From contig NZ_PVZB01000029.1 in NCBI RefSeq assembly GCF_003002025.1, forward strand, positions 47,519 to 111,518: 64,000 nucleotides of DNA, given 5' to 3'. Source of the stretch: Paraburkholderia sp. BL25I1N1 (GTDB lineage Bacteria > Pseudomonadota > Gammaproteobacteria > Burkholderiales > Burkholderiaceae). How positions within the stretch are numbered: position 1 is the stretch's first letter; the number at the start of each line of letters is the position of its first letter. A program made the translations under genes and the position numbers. Positions 17,695-27,106 of the stretch are shown piece after piece. The notes under the pieces are model-generated. The model saw nothing but the letters and a program-made list of their open reading frames with translations. It did not search any database and was not told the origin of the DNA.

Positions 17695-18795
17695 ATGAGC
17701 CCTAGAACAGCTCGCGCGTTTGTCCCAGTTGTCCCGGCGGTCACGCTCGCGCTAGTGGCCGCGGCGTGTATCGTAACCGGCGATGCCAACGCAGCCTTTC
17801 ACGACCCGATCGACACCCCTGCCGCGGCAGCGCCAAACGCTACCCACGAACCCATGATGTCGGTGGCGCTGGCAGGCAAGCGGCTTGTTGCCGTCGGACC
17901 GCGCGGCGTGATTCTTCTGTCTGACGACGACGCCGCACACTGGCGGCAGGCGCCAAGCCCAGTGAGTTCGGATTTGGTCTCAGTCATGTTTGCAACGCCG
18001 CAGCAAGGTTGGGCAGTGGGACACGATGGCCAGGTGCTGCACAGCGCAGACGGCGGAGCCACGTGGCATAAGCAGCTCGACGGCATTCAGGCGGCAAAGC
18101 TGATGCAGAGCTTCTACTCTCACCAGGCGGGCACTTCACCGGATCTAAAGACAGCACAGGACGAAGCCGCACGCTTTCTGGCTGACATGGGAGGCCGACC
18201 ATTCCTCGACGTATGGTTCGACAACGACCATTCCGGCTGGGTGGTCGGCTCCTTCAATATTATTTTTCATACGAAGGACGGCGGTAAAACCTGGGAGCCA
18301 TGGTTCGATCGCGTTGACAACCCGAATGCGCTGAACCTTCACACCATTCGGCGCATCGGATCGACGCTGTACATTGCCGGCGAGCAAGGCCTTCTCCTCA
18401 AACTCGACGAGGGCGCGCAGCGCTTTGTCGGACTCAAGACGCCGTCGAAAAGCAGCTTCTTCGGTATGACCTCGAGCGGCTCGACGCTGATTGCATACGG
18501 TCTGCTGGGTAACGCATTCCGCACAGTCGACAACGGCCAGACGTGGCAGAAGATTTCCTTACCGACAGGCGCGAGCGTGCTGGCGAGCGGGCAACTTGCC
18601 GACGGCCGGCTGCTGCTCGGCACACAGGCAGGCGAACTGCTGGTTAGTAGCGATCACGGCAAGACCTTCAACCGCGTCGCCACGCCCGTGCCCGGCGCGG
18701 TCTTCGGCCTGATGACGCGTGGCAGCGAGGCCATCGTCACCGGCGCGGCAGGACTTTCCCGCATCGAGCTTCCCGTCGCGGGCAACGCAAAGTGA
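17695..18795 (+). CDS. YCF48/BNR-repeat beta-propeller, exported
   Basis: A 366-residue exported protein with a signal peptide (cleavage near ANA-AFH, residue 33). It has at least five propeller repeats of the type GWAVGHDGQVLHSADGGATW, GWVVGSFNIIFHTKDGGKTW and AYGLLGNAFRTVDNGQTW, typical of YCF48/photosystem-II-assembly-like propellers. AAGGAG lies 6 nt before ATG 17695. The gene is between DUF1329 and the RND transporter, with which YCF48-like genes commonly pair. It likely acts in the periplasm as an accessory or adaptor subunit of the transporter. Confidence 0.9.
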   Translation: MSPRTARAFVPVVPAVTLALVAAACIVTGDANAAFHDPIDTPAAAAPNATHEPMMSVALAGKRLVAVGPRGVILLSDDDAAHWRQAPSPVSSDLVSVMFATPQQGWAVGHDGQVLHSADGGATWHKQLDGIQAAKLMQSFYSHQAGTSPDLKTAQDEAARFLADMGGRPFLDVWFDNDHSGWVVGSFNIIFHTKDGGKTWEPWFDRVDNPNALNLHTIRRIGSTLYIAGEQGLLLKLDEGAQRFVGLKTPSKSSFFGMTSSGSTLIAYGLLGNAFRTVDNGQTWQKISLPTGASVLASGQLADGRLLLGTQAGELLVSSDHGKTFNRVATPVPGAVFGLMTRGSEAIVTGAAGLSRIELPVAGNAK

Positions 18796-18828
18796 CAGTG
18801 TTTATCCATCGCATTCCAGGAGCCAGAC

Positions 18829-21360
18829 ATGGCGGCAGGTAGCAACGCCCAATTCGACAAAATGCCGGTGGTGACTGATCCCACCACGTTCGATCGGCGA
18901 TCCGGAAACATGCTGGAACGACTCATATTCAACCGCCGTCCATGGCTTATGTTGATCTGCGCACTAGTGACGGCGATTCTGGGTGTTCAGGCATCGCGTC
19001 TCGAAGTCAACGCCAGCTTCGAGAAGATGATCCCGCTGTCGCACCCGTATATCCACAACTATCTGACGAACAAGGCGGATCTCAAGGGTCTCGGGAACTC
19101 GATCCGGGTCGTCGTCGAAGCAAAAAATGGCAACGTGTACGATCCTACGTATCTGAACGCGCTCAAACGGATCAACGATGCGTTGTTCCTGATCCCAGGC
19201 GTGGACCGTCCCGGCGTCAAGTCGTTGTGGATGCCGATCGTACGGTGGAACACGGTGACTGAAAACGGTTTTGCGGGCGGCCCTGTCATGCCCGAAAGCT
19301 ACGACGGCTCACCGGCGCAGATCGACCGGCTCCGCACCAATGTCGCGCGTGCCAACATCGTTGGCAGCCTTGTCGCGAACGACCTGAAATCGAGCATGAT
19401 CCAGATACCCCTGCTCGACACTTATCCTGATAGTGGCAAGCCTCTCGATTACGCCAGGCTTACTCGCCAGATCGAAGACGTTTTGCAGCGCGAGTCGCAT
19501 GGCGAAGTGCGCGTACACGTCGTTGGATTTGCCAAGCTGATCGGTGATCTGATCTCGGGGCTCAACCTCATCACGATGTACTTCGGCATGGCGGCGCTGA
19601 TCGCCCTCGTCGTGATCTTTCTCTATACGCGCTGCATTCGCAGCACCTTACTGGTCGTGAGTTGCTCGCTGATTGCCGTGATCTGGCAGCTCGGCATCAT
19701 CAAGACACTGGGATTCGTGCTTGATCCGTACTCGATTCTGGTGCCGTTTCTGGTCTTCGCGATCGGTGTGTCTCACGGCGCCCAGAAAATGAACGGTATC
19801 ACGCAGGACGTCGGCCGCGGCACGCACAAGTATGTCGCCGCACGCTACACGTTCCGGCGGTTGTTCCTCGCCGGCCTTACCGCCCTGCTCGCGGACGTAG
19901 TCGGGTTTGCCGTGCTGATGGTGATCGACATCCCCGTCATCAAGGATCTCGCGTTCACCGCCAGCGTCGGCGTTGGCGTACTGGTGTTCACTAACTTACT
20001 GCTGCTGCCGGTTCTGCTGTCGTACATCGGCGTCAGCCCGTCGGCCGCCCGACGTAGCGTCAGGACCGAGCGAGAAGAAAACGCCGGACATAATGCGGTG
20101 GGTTCAGTGTGGAACGTGCTAGACCGTTTCACTGAACGCCGATGGGCTACGGCTGCAATTGCCTGCGCAGCGCTTCTCGCCGTGGGCGGCTGGAGCGTCA
20201 GTCAGAAGTTGCAGATCGGCGACCTCGATGCGGGCGCACCGGAACTCCGGCCGGACTCCCGCTATAACATCGACAACGCTTATATCAATGCGCATTACGG
20301 GCTTTCGAGTGACCTGTTCGTGGTGATCGGCAAGTCCTCGCAGACGAGTTGTGATGGCAACAACTTTCCGCTTGCTGTCGAGGCCGATCGACTCGAGACC
20401 ATGCTGCGTACAGTGCCCGGCGTCCAGACAACCACCTCGATCGGCGCGCTTTCCCGCTGGGTCACCTCAGGCTTCTACGAAGGCTACCCGAAGTGGTACA
20501 CGATCGACCGCGTGCCGTCGATCCAGAACAAGACCGCTTCGCAGATTGTGCTGGACCATCCGGACTTGTTGAATGCGACGTGCACGACCGCGCCGATCAT
20601 TGTGTACCTGACTGATCACAAGGCGGCGACTTTGTCGCGCGTCATGGCGGCTGCCGAAGACTTTGCGAAAACGCACAATGACAAGGACCATCAGTTTCTG
20701 ATGGTAGCAGGCTCGGCCGGCATCGATGCGGTGACGAACGTAGTCGTCGCGAAGGCCAACCGGTTAATGCTGCTCATGGTGTACGGTGCCGTCATCCTTT
20801 TGTGCTTTATCACCTTCCGCAGCTGGCGCGCGGTGATTGTCGCTGTCGTACCTCTCGCGGTCACTTCGATTCTCTGCGAAGCGTTGATGGTAATGCTCGG
20901 CATTGGCGTGAAAGTCTCGACATTGCCGGTGATCGCGCTGGGCGTCGGCATCGGTGTCGATTACGCACTCTATCTGTTGAGCGTCCAGTTGTTTTACCAG
21001 CGAGCAGGACTGCCGTTGGCAGAAGCGTACCGCCGGGCCGTGCAATTCACCGGCAAGGTAGTTGCACTGGTTGGGGTAACACTGGCGGCGGGTGTTGTTA
21101 CATGGGCGTTTTCACCAATCAAGTTCCAAGCCGACATGGGCATTTTGCTGACGTTCATGTTCTTATGGAACATGATCGGCGCGCTGATCCTGATCCCCGC
21201 ACTGTCGCATTTCCTGCTCCGTGGCATCTCCGATTCGGCGAGCAAAGCGGCGGGGATGCCAGTTAAGGCCGACGTGTCCAAGCTGGTCGTGCCCGCCGTG
21301 CGCACCGAGAATCTCGCCGCGACGGGCGGCGCTAATACTAAACAGACCACGCGCGGCTGA
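18829..21360 (+). CDS. RND/MMPL-superfamily transporter
   Basis: An 843-residue polytopic inner-membrane protein of the hydrophobe/lipid-exporter (HAE3/MMPL) type, shorter than the about 1040 residues of drug-efflux RND pumps. A first TM lies near residues 38-56, then a periplasmic domain, a block of TMs (ITMYFGMAALIALVVIFLY onward), a second TM near 440, a second periplasmic domain, and a C-terminal block with GVGIGVDYALYLLSV. About 12 TMs are expected. AGGAG precedes ATG 18829. It is last in the envelope operon and is followed by a terminator. Direction and cargo are unknown; with DUF1302/DUF1329 it may move the hydrophobic growth substrate or an intermediate. Confidence 0.93.
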   Translation: MAAGSNAQFDKMPVVTDPTTFDRRSGNMLERLIFNRRPWLMLICALVTAILGVQASRLEVNASFEKMIPLSHPYIHNYLTNKADLKGLGNSIRVVVEAKNGNVYDPTYLNALKRINDALFLIPGVDRPGVKSLWMPIVRWNTVTENGFAGGPVMPESYDGSPAQIDRLRTNVARANIVGSLVANDLKSSMIQIPLLDTYPDSGKPLDYARLTRQIEDVLQRESHGEVRVHVVGFAKLIGDLISGLNLITMYFGMAALIALVVIFLYTRCIRSTLLVVSCSLIAVIWQLGIIKTLGFVLDPYSILVPFLVFAIGVSHGAQKMNGITQDVGRGTHKYVAARYTFRRLFLAGLTALLADVVGFAVLMVIDIPVIKDLAFTASVGVGVLVFTNLLLLPVLLSYIGVSPSAARRSVRTEREENAGHNAVGSVWNVLDRFTERRWATAAIACAALLAVGGWSVSQKLQIGDLDAGAPELRPDSRYNIDNAYINAHYGLSSDLFVVIGKSSQTSCDGNNFPLAVEADRLETMLRTVPGVQTTTSIGALSRWVTSGFYEGYPKWYTIDRVPSIQNKTASQIVLDHPDLLNATCTTAPIIVYLTDHKAATLSRVMAAAEDFAKTHNDKDHQFLMVAGSAGIDAVTNVVVAKANRLMLLMVYGAVILLCFITFRSWRAVIVAVVPLAVTSILCEALMVMLGIGVKVSTLPVIALGVGIGVDYALYLLSVQLFYQRAGLPLAEAYRRAVQFTGKVVALVGVTLAAGVVTWAFSPIKFQADMGILLTFMFLWNMIGALILIPALSHFLLRGISDSASKAAGMPVKADVSKLVVPAVRTENLAATGGANTKQTTRG

Positions 21361-21651
21361 CCAGCGGCAAGCGGCCAGGCGCGAGAAGCAAACGCGCCTG
21401 ACGCAGGCGGCCGGCGTCAAGGTAACGCCTATTTGCACTCGTCTCCAGAAAACCGCCGAAGGCGGCGAACAGATTTGGCATTCTCAAGCTCATGAGAGCG
21501 TCCAGCAGTTCGCGGCGGACCCTGACATCAACGGTGGTGAGAGACCTATGAACAACGCTACGGCATACGGCAAATCAGTACGTTGCGTCAAGAGCATCAA
21601 GGTTGCGATTGAGCAGAGAGACGGGCACTGACTCTTATCCAGCCGCACACA

Positions 21652-21679
21652 GGGCACCGAAGTGCCCCGTTTTCTTCTT
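21652..21679 (+). terminator. Rho-independent terminator after the envelope operon
   Basis: Six-bp GC stem GGGCAC / GTGCCC with a CGAA tetraloop at 21652-21667, followed by CGTTTTCTTCTT. It lies in the 317-bp gap between the RND gene and the convergent P450 gene. No gene was recognised in the rest of that gap. Confidence 0.75.
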
Positions 21680-22904
21680 AACGCACATCCCACTCCAGCG
21701 GCAAATGATAGAGCGTGCCGTTGACGCCGCCATGCACGCCCGCCTTTTCGCCGGGTTTGACCCGGAAGTCAGGGATTCGCTTGAGCCATTCCTGCAGGAA
21801 CACCTTGAGTTCCACGCGCGCGAGAAACGACCCCGGACAGCGATGCGCGCCGTTGCCGAAAGTGGAGTGAATAGGCGTCGGGCGAGAAAAGTCCACCGTA
21901 AGCGGATCATTGAACTTACGATCGTCCAGCCCGTGCAGCGTGGTCGGGATGATGATCATGTCACCTTCCTTCATCTGCACGCCCTTGTATTCAAAGTCGT
22001 GCGTGATGCGGCGTCCCTGATTGACCACCGGAAAGCGCCGCAGTAGCTCGTCGACCGCCTTTTGCGTGAGCTCCGGGTGCTCGATCAACTCCTTGCGATG
22101 CGACGGGCTTTTCGCGAGAAAATTCGCGATAAAACCCATCGCCGATGCGACCGTGTCTAACCCGCCGATCAGCACGAGTCCGCACAGCCCCTTCAGTTCC
22201 TGATCCGTCAGCGCACGCTCGTCGATCCTGGATTGAACGATCCGGCTGATAAGGTCGTCGCCCGGGTTGGCACGCCGCTCCGCAATTTTGACGCCGAGAT
22301 ATTCGAAAATCGCACCGAGCGCGGCCAGCTTTTGCTCCGCGGAGTCAGGCCGAACCATCTTGTCGGCGAGGCCAAGAAGGAAGTCGCGATCTTCCGCGGG
22401 CAACGCGACCATATTCATGAAAATACCGATTGGCAAGTGCTGTGCGAAGCCCGACACAAACTCCACCTCGCCCTTTTCGTAAAAGCCCTCAATCAACTCG
22501 ATCGTCATCTCGCGGGCCTTCTCTTCGAGTGTGCTGATCGCCTGGGGCATAAAAGCCGGGGCAATCAGCGCACGATATGCCGTATGCAGCGGCGGATCAA
22601 AGAAGATCGGCGGCAGCGGCGCATGTTCGACCAGCGGCACTGTCAGCTGCTTCGACGAAAAATTCTCGTAGTCTTTGAATATCTGGTAGATGTCGTCTCC
22701 GCGCGTCGCAATCCAGTGACCGCCGTTTCTCGGTGTCCAGAAGATGTCGGGAACGCCGTCGTCGTGCAGCCTCTTCATCGCGAGATGGTAGTCGTCCTCG
22801 GCGCCGGGCGGGTTGTAGATATCCATATCCACAACCAACTCCGGCGGCACGTGTGCGGGAATCGGCGCCGACTCGGGTGGCGCTGCGTGACCGGTTGCTG
22901 ACAT
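21678..22904 (-). CDS. Cytochrome P450, P450cam (CYP101)-like
   Basis: Soluble bacterial P450 of 408 residues, close to the 415 of P450cam. The I-helix reads LIGGLDTVAS (247-254), without the common AGxDT alanine, as in P450cam. ExxR is E286-x2-R289 and the haem loop is FGNGAHRC with C356. Stretches such as IANFLAKSPSHRKELIEHPE and WLKRIPDF closely resemble P450cam, which hydroxylates a terpene ketone. ATG 22904 has AGGAG 8 nt upstream. It is the last gene of the 15-gene minus operon. No ferredoxin or reductase partner is in the window. Oxidation of a cyclic terpenoid-like substrate is an inference. Confidence 0.92.
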   Translation of the reverse strand: MSATGHAAPPESAPIPAHVPPELVVDMDIYNPPGAEDDYHLAMKRLHDDGVPDIFWTPRNGGHWIATRGDDIYQIFKDYENFSSKQLTVPLVEHAPLPPIFFDPPLHTAYRALIAPAFMPQAISTLEEKAREMTIELIEGFYEKGEVEFVSGFAQHLPIGIFMNMVALPAEDRDFLLGLADKMVRPDSAEQKLAALGAIFEYLGVKIAERRANPGDDLISRIVQSRIDERALTDQELKGLCGLVLIGGLDTVASAMGFIANFLAKSPSHRKELIEHPELTQKAVDELLRRFPVVNQGRRITHDFEYKGVQMKEGDMIIIPTTLHGLDDRKFNDPLTVDFSRPTPIHSTFGNGAHRCPGSFLARVELKVFLQEWLKRIPDFRVKPGEKAGVHGGVNGTLYHLPLEWDVR

Positions 22905-22980
22905 TCGGTGTCTCCTTTTCGCGACGTGGCCAAGCGCACCGACATAGCGGTTATCGCACTGGCTATTAGATGATTGATGC

Positions 22981-24114
22981 CTACAGGTAGGCCCCGTACA
23001 ACTCAACGTGATGTTCGGTGTTGCCCCAGGTCATATCGATGCAGGTCAGGCGTTTCACGTACCATCCCACTGACAGTTCGTCGGTCATTCCCATACCACC
23101 ATGCAATTGCACAGCCTGTTGTCCAACGAAGCGGCCGCTACGCCCGATCATCGCCTTGGCAGCACAGACCGCGCGATGGCTTTCGCGCCTATCGTCGTCC
23201 GCAAGTTTTGCGGCGGCGAAGTAAACCATTGAACGGGCCTGTTCGACAGCGGTGAGGATATCGGCGGCGCGATGTTGCAAAGCCTGAAACTTGCCTATCG
23301 GCGCGCCGAACTGCTTGCGTGTGCGCAAATAGTCGTAGGTCAGATTGGCCAGCTTTTCCATGGTCCCCACCGCCTCCGCGCAAAGTGCAAAGATGCCGTG
23401 ATCGACTACCCACTCCAACAGCGCGAACCCTTCGTCTACCGTACCGAGCACAGCGTCCGCATTGACGTGCACCTCATCTAGCGTAATCTCCGCGACGCGC
23501 TGGCCATCGAGCGCCGGAAATCCTTTCACCGTGACGCCAGGTGTTTTTGCGTCTACAGCGAAGAGCGTGATACCCGCCGTGTCCGTCGGCTCGCCCGACG
23601 TTCGTGCGGAGACAAACAGCAGGTCTGCGCTGTCACCATGCAGGACCACACCCTTCCGACCATTGAGCACATAGCCTGCATCAGACGCTTTCGCGGTCGT
23701 GGTCACATTCCACAGGTCAAAGCGCGCGCCCGGTTCAAGCGTCGCGAGCGCGGTCTTCAGGTTGCCGCCGGCGAGACCGGTGAGCCACGACGCCTTGCGC
23801 GCCTCGTGGCCTGCAACCCCGATCAGTGTTGCGCCCAGCACCGCCGACGAAAGAAATGGCTCGAGCACAAGCCCCCGGCCAAATGCCTCCATGACGATCA
23901 TGGTTTCCACCGGCGAAGCACCAAGACCACCGTGTTCCTCTGGCACGTTCAACGCCAGCAGCCCCATGTCAGCGAGCGTGGACCAGTGCGTGGACGACCA
24001 GCCCTGGGTTGTCGTCGCCAGTCGCCGCCGCGCTTCGAAAGCATATTCGTTGTCGATGAAACGGCCGACCACGTTGGCCAGCATCTGTTGCTCTTCGACG
24101 AGCGTAAAGTCCAT
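22981..24114 (-). CDS. Acyl-CoA dehydrogenase, beta-type subunit (pair 1)
   Basis: Acyl-CoA dehydrogenase-family protein of 377 residues. Landmarks are VPEEHGGLGASPVETMIVMEAFGRGLVLEPFL, RKQFGAPIGKFQALQHRAADI and QQAVQLHGGMGMTDELSVGWYVKRL. The C-terminus reads DMTWGNTEHHVELYGAYL, lacking the YEGT-type catalytic glutamate region of homomeric enzymes. It begins 9 bp after the alpha-type gene, with GAGGAG before ATG 24114. The arrangement matches heteromeric alpha2beta2 dehydrogenases known from steroid side-chain degradation, in which two different subunits form the active sites. Substrate unknown. Confidence 0.9.
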   Translation of the reverse strand: MDFTLVEEQQMLANVVGRFIDNEYAFEARRRLATTTQGWSSTHWSTLADMGLLALNVPEEHGGLGASPVETMIVMEAFGRGLVLEPFLSSAVLGATLIGVAGHEARKASWLTGLAGGNLKTALATLEPGARFDLWNVTTTAKASDAGYVLNGRKGVVLHGDSADLLFVSARTSGEPTDTAGITLFAVDAKTPGVTVKGFPALDGQRVAEITLDEVHVNADAVLGTVDEGFALLEWVVDHGIFALCAEAVGTMEKLANLTYDYLRTRKQFGAPIGKFQALQHRAADILTAVEQARSMVYFAAAKLADDDRRESHRAVCAAKAMIGRSGRFVGQQAVQLHGGMGMTDELSVGWYVKRLTCIDMTWGNTEHHVELYGAYL

Positions 24115-24123
24115 GACGTCTCC

Positions 24124-25332
24124 TCAGATGCCGAGCGCCAATTTGGCGATAATGTTTTTCTGCACCTCGGTCGAACCGCCATAGATCGAGATCTTGCGCC
24201 AGTCGAGGTAGTGCGCGGCGAGCGCGTTCAGCAGTTCACCGTTCGCAGTTTCGCCGCTCCACTCGCCGTCTAGTGCGTCGGCGACGAATGGCACCGCATA
24301 AGGACCGGCGCATTCCATAATGAGTTCGGTCAATTCCTGCTGGATTTCCGAGCCACGAATTTTCAGCACGGACGCTTCGGGCCCAATCGTCCGTCCCGCC
24401 GATTCAGCGGAGGCCACACGCAGCAGCGACCACTCGTGCGCGATCAGATCGATCTCGACCTTCGCGATCCTGTCGCGGAAGCGGACATCGTCAATCAGTG
24501 GCTTGCCGTGTTTCCGTTCCGTCCGTGCAATCTCCTTCAATCGGCGCATGAAGCGTTTGCAGTTGCCAAGCCCGGCAATATTGGTGCGTTCATGGCCGAG
24601 CAGATACTTTGCGATCGACCAACCATGATTTTCCTCGCCGACCAGATTTCGGATCGGCACCTCAACGTTCTCAAAGAAAACTTCGTTGACGTCATGTCCG
24701 CCATCGAGTGTCTTGATCGGCCGGACGGTGATGCCGGGCGTTTTCATATCGATCAGCAGGAAGGAAATGCCCTCCTGCGGACGGTCGCCGCTGTGCGTGC
24801 GCACCAGACAGAAAATCCAGTTGGCCCACTGGGCAAACGAAGTCCATGTCTTCTGTCCGTTGACGATATAGAACGGTTCGCCGTCGCGCGGAGCACAGTC
24901 AGCGCGCGTTTTGAGTGAAGCCAGATCTGAGCCGGCGCCAGGCTCGGAATAGCCTTGACACCACCAGTCCTCCATCGTCACGATGCGAGGAAGAAAGTAA
25001 GCACGCTGTGCCGCCGTCCCGAACTTCTGCAGTACCGGTCCGACCATTGACAGGCCGAACGGCATCTGCCGAGGCGCACCGGCGGTAAAGCACTCTTCGT
25101 CGAAGATATTGCGTTGTGTAGCGTTCCACCCCGCGCCGCCGTATTCGACCGGCCACGCAGCCGCGCCCCAGCCGTTCGCTGCGAGGACGCGCTGCCAGCG
25201 AACGTAATCTTCGCGCGGCACATGACGGAAATTGAGCACTCGCTCGCGGATATCCGAGGGCAACCGGGCCGCCACAAATTCCCGAACCGATGCGCGAAAG
25301 GTCTTGTCTTCCAGACTTTCTCGCAAATCCAT
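24124..25332 (-). CDS. Acyl-CoA dehydrogenase, alpha-type subunit (pair 1)
   Basis: Acyl-CoA dehydrogenase-family protein of 402 residues. The N-terminus is MDLRESLEDKTFRASVREFV, then EYGGAGWNATQRNIFDEECFTAGAP. The FAD/substrate block is WWCQGYSEPGAGSDLASLKT followed by VNGQKTWTSFAQWANWIF. The C-terminus is SIYGGSTEVQKNIIAKLALGI. AAAGGAG precedes ATG 25332; GTG at 25338 is too close to it. It pairs with the beta-type gene 9 bp downstream. The GGST motif replaces EGT, so the active-site base must lie elsewhere or on the partner. Confidence 0.9.
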   Translation of the reverse strand: MDLRESLEDKTFRASVREFVAARLPSDIRERVLNFRHVPREDYVRWQRVLAANGWGAAAWPVEYGGAGWNATQRNIFDEECFTAGAPRQMPFGLSMVGPVLQKFGTAAQRAYFLPRIVTMEDWWCQGYSEPGAGSDLASLKTRADCAPRDGEPFYIVNGQKTWTSFAQWANWIFCLVRTHSGDRPQEGISFLLIDMKTPGITVRPIKTLDGGHDVNEVFFENVEVPIRNLVGEENHGWSIAKYLLGHERTNIAGLGNCKRFMRRLKEIARTERKHGKPLIDDVRFRDRIAKVEIDLIAHEWSLLRVASAESAGRTIGPEASVLKIRGSEIQQELTELIMECAGPYAVPFVADALDGEWSGETANGELLNALAAHYLDWRKISIYGGSTEVQKNIIAKLALGI

Positions 25333-25383
25333 AAACACACTCCTTTGACCACACTTGTCCGGGACAACAATCCAGGGCGGAGT

Positions 25384-26253
25384 TCAGCCAATCTCCACGA
25401 TGCCGTTATTCAGCACCACCATGTCGCGTGCATCCACTCGAGCCCGCAAATGGAAACGTGCGTCACTCTCGCGCCACAATTGAAAACGGATGGTTTCGCC
25501 GGGATAAACCGGCGACGTAAGGCGAAGCGCAAGGCGCTTCAGGCGGGACGCGTCGTTGCCGGCGCAGGTTCGGATCGCGGCATAGCCTGCAATCCCGTAC
25601 GTCGCAAGTCCGTGCAGAATTGGCTGCTTGAAGCCGGCTTTCGTGGCTACCTCCGGGTCGGCATGCAGCGGATTCGAATCGCCCGAAAGTCGGTAGATCA
25701 GCGCAGTCTGAGGCGAAGTCGCAAACTCGAATTCACTGTCTGGGGCGCGCTCGGGAACCGATGGCAGCGCCTCCGGAGGCGGGTCGGTGATGCCGGTTTC
25801 CGCGCTAAAGCCACCGTCGCCGCGCAGAAAAGACACTTGCCGTACCTCGGCGAGCCGTTCGCCACTGCCCTGCTCGATCAGATCACGCCTGAGTTCGACG
25901 ATGGCTCCCTTACCCGCTCCCTTGTCTGACACAAGGCTCACGCGGGTCTTGCTGACGATGGTCGCGGCCGTCGGCATCGGACGGAGGAAACGGACGTCCT
26001 GCTCACCATGCACCAGCTTCAGATAGTCAACGCCGGCACGCGGATCACGCATCCATGATTTCGGCCAGGCGAATGCTGCGGCGCACGTCGGCATCGCCTG
26101 CAGCTCCTTCTCGTAGACATACCGCAATTGCGCCGCGTCGAGCGGATCACCGCCGATGCCGAGACCGAGCGCGTAGAGCATCACATCGCGCTCAGAGTAA
26201 CTCTGGGTCACATCTTCAATTGGCCAGTTCCTGATGACTTCGTACTTCAGCAT
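25384..26253 (-). CDS. MaoC-type (R)-specific enoyl-CoA hydratase 2, double hotdog
   Basis: A 289-residue double-hotdog hydratase related to the hydratase 2 domain of peroxisomal MFE-2. The hydratase 2 signature is in the C-terminal half: YRLSGDSNPLHADPEVATKAGF followed by PILHGLATYGIAG, which contains the catalytic Asp and His. The N-terminal half has YALGLGIGGDPLDAAQLRYVYE. ATG at 26253 is chosen because the frame further upstream overlaps the crotonase gene. It would hydrate trans-2-enoyl-CoA to (R)-3-hydroxyacyl-CoA, probably the product of the adjacent dehydrogenases. Confidence 0.92.
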   Translation of the reverse strand: MLKYEVIRNWPIEDVTQSYSERDVMLYALGLGIGGDPLDAAQLRYVYEKELQAMPTCAAAFAWPKSWMRDPRAGVDYLKLVHGEQDVRFLRPMPTAATIVSKTRVSLVSDKGAGKGAIVELRRDLIEQGSGERLAEVRQVSFLRGDGGFSAETGITDPPPEALPSVPERAPDSEFEFATSPQTALIYRLSGDSNPLHADPEVATKAGFKQPILHGLATYGIAGYAAIRTCAGNDASRLKRLALRLTSPVYPGETIRFQLWRESDARFHLRARVDARDMVVLNNGIVEIG

Positions 26254-26272
26254 GACTATGCCCCGTAAGATT

Positions 26273-27079
26273 TCAATCGTCGGTGAAATTCGGCTTGCGC
26301 TTTTCGAGGAAGCTCGCGATGCCTTCCTTGTAGTCGTCGCACTGATTCGCAATCGGCATATCGAGGCCGGCAGACATGATGGCCTCATGCGGCGTCTGAA
26401 ACGGGACTTCCCAAAGCTGCGCCTTCATCACGCGCATCGAGCGCGGCGAGCAGTTCTCAGCGAGGTCGCGCGCATACGCATAGGTCTCTTCGGCCAACGT
26501 GCCCGACGGAAACGCACGGTTGACAAGCCCCATTCGTTCCGCTTCGAGCCCCTTGATCTTGCGCGCCGACAGGAGCAGATCGAGCGCTCTTGCATGCCCG
26601 ACATGGTGCGAGAGTATCCAGGCCATGCCGTATTCGGCGGTGAGTCCGCGCCGCGCGAAAGCAGTGGTAATCGTGGCGTCCTCGGCAGCGAAGCGGATGT
26701 CGCAGAACAACGCGTGAATCAGGCCGATGCCCACCGTCGCGCCGTTGAGCATGGCGATGACCGGCTTCGGTATCGCCGGGTAGTACGAGCAGCGCGTTTG
26801 CCAGTCGGCGCGCTTGCGCATGTCGAAAGGACGCGGCAGCTTGGTCATCAGCGCGGCTGGATCGCCGCCAAAGCTATGAATATCGCCGCCGGCGCAGAAC
26901 GCCTTGCCCGCTCCGGTGAACACGATGACGCGCACGCCGCGGTCGGCTCCTGCAGCCTGCATGGCCTCATAAACTTCTGTGGCCACCTTGTCGTTCCAGC
27001 TGTTCATGTGTTCGGGACGGTTCAGCGTGATCGTGGCGATCCGGTCCTTCACGTCGTACAGGATGGTCTCGTAGCCCAT
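26273..27079 (-). CDS. Enoyl-CoA hydratase/isomerase family protein
   Basis: Crotonase of 268 residues with ATITLNRPEHMNSWNDKV, oxyanion block VFTGAGKAFCAGGDIHSFGG, and KPVIAMLNGATVGIG. The region RRGLTAEYGMAWIL carries one glutamate at the usual second-catalytic position. It ends FLEKRKPNFTDD, typical of the family. GGAGACATCC precedes ATG 27079. It lies 19 bp upstream of the MaoC-type hydratase and 27 bp downstream of an acyl-CoA dehydrogenase. Hydratase versus isomerase activity is not decided. Confidence 0.9.
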   Translation of the reverse strand: MGYETILYDVKDRIATITLNRPEHMNSWNDKVATEVYEAMQAAGADRGVRVIVFTGAGKAFCAGGDIHSFGGDPAALMTKLPRPFDMRKRADWQTRCSYYPAIPKPVIAMLNGATVGIGLIHALFCDIRFAAEDATITTAFARRGLTAEYGMAWILSHHVGHARALDLLLSARKIKGLEAERMGLVNRAFPSGTLAEETYAYARDLAENCSPRSMRVMKAQLWEVPFQTPHEAIMSAGLDMPIANQCDDYKEGIASFLEKRKPNFTDD

Positions 27080-27106
27080 GGATGTCTCCGTCGGTGGCCG
27101 CGTTGT

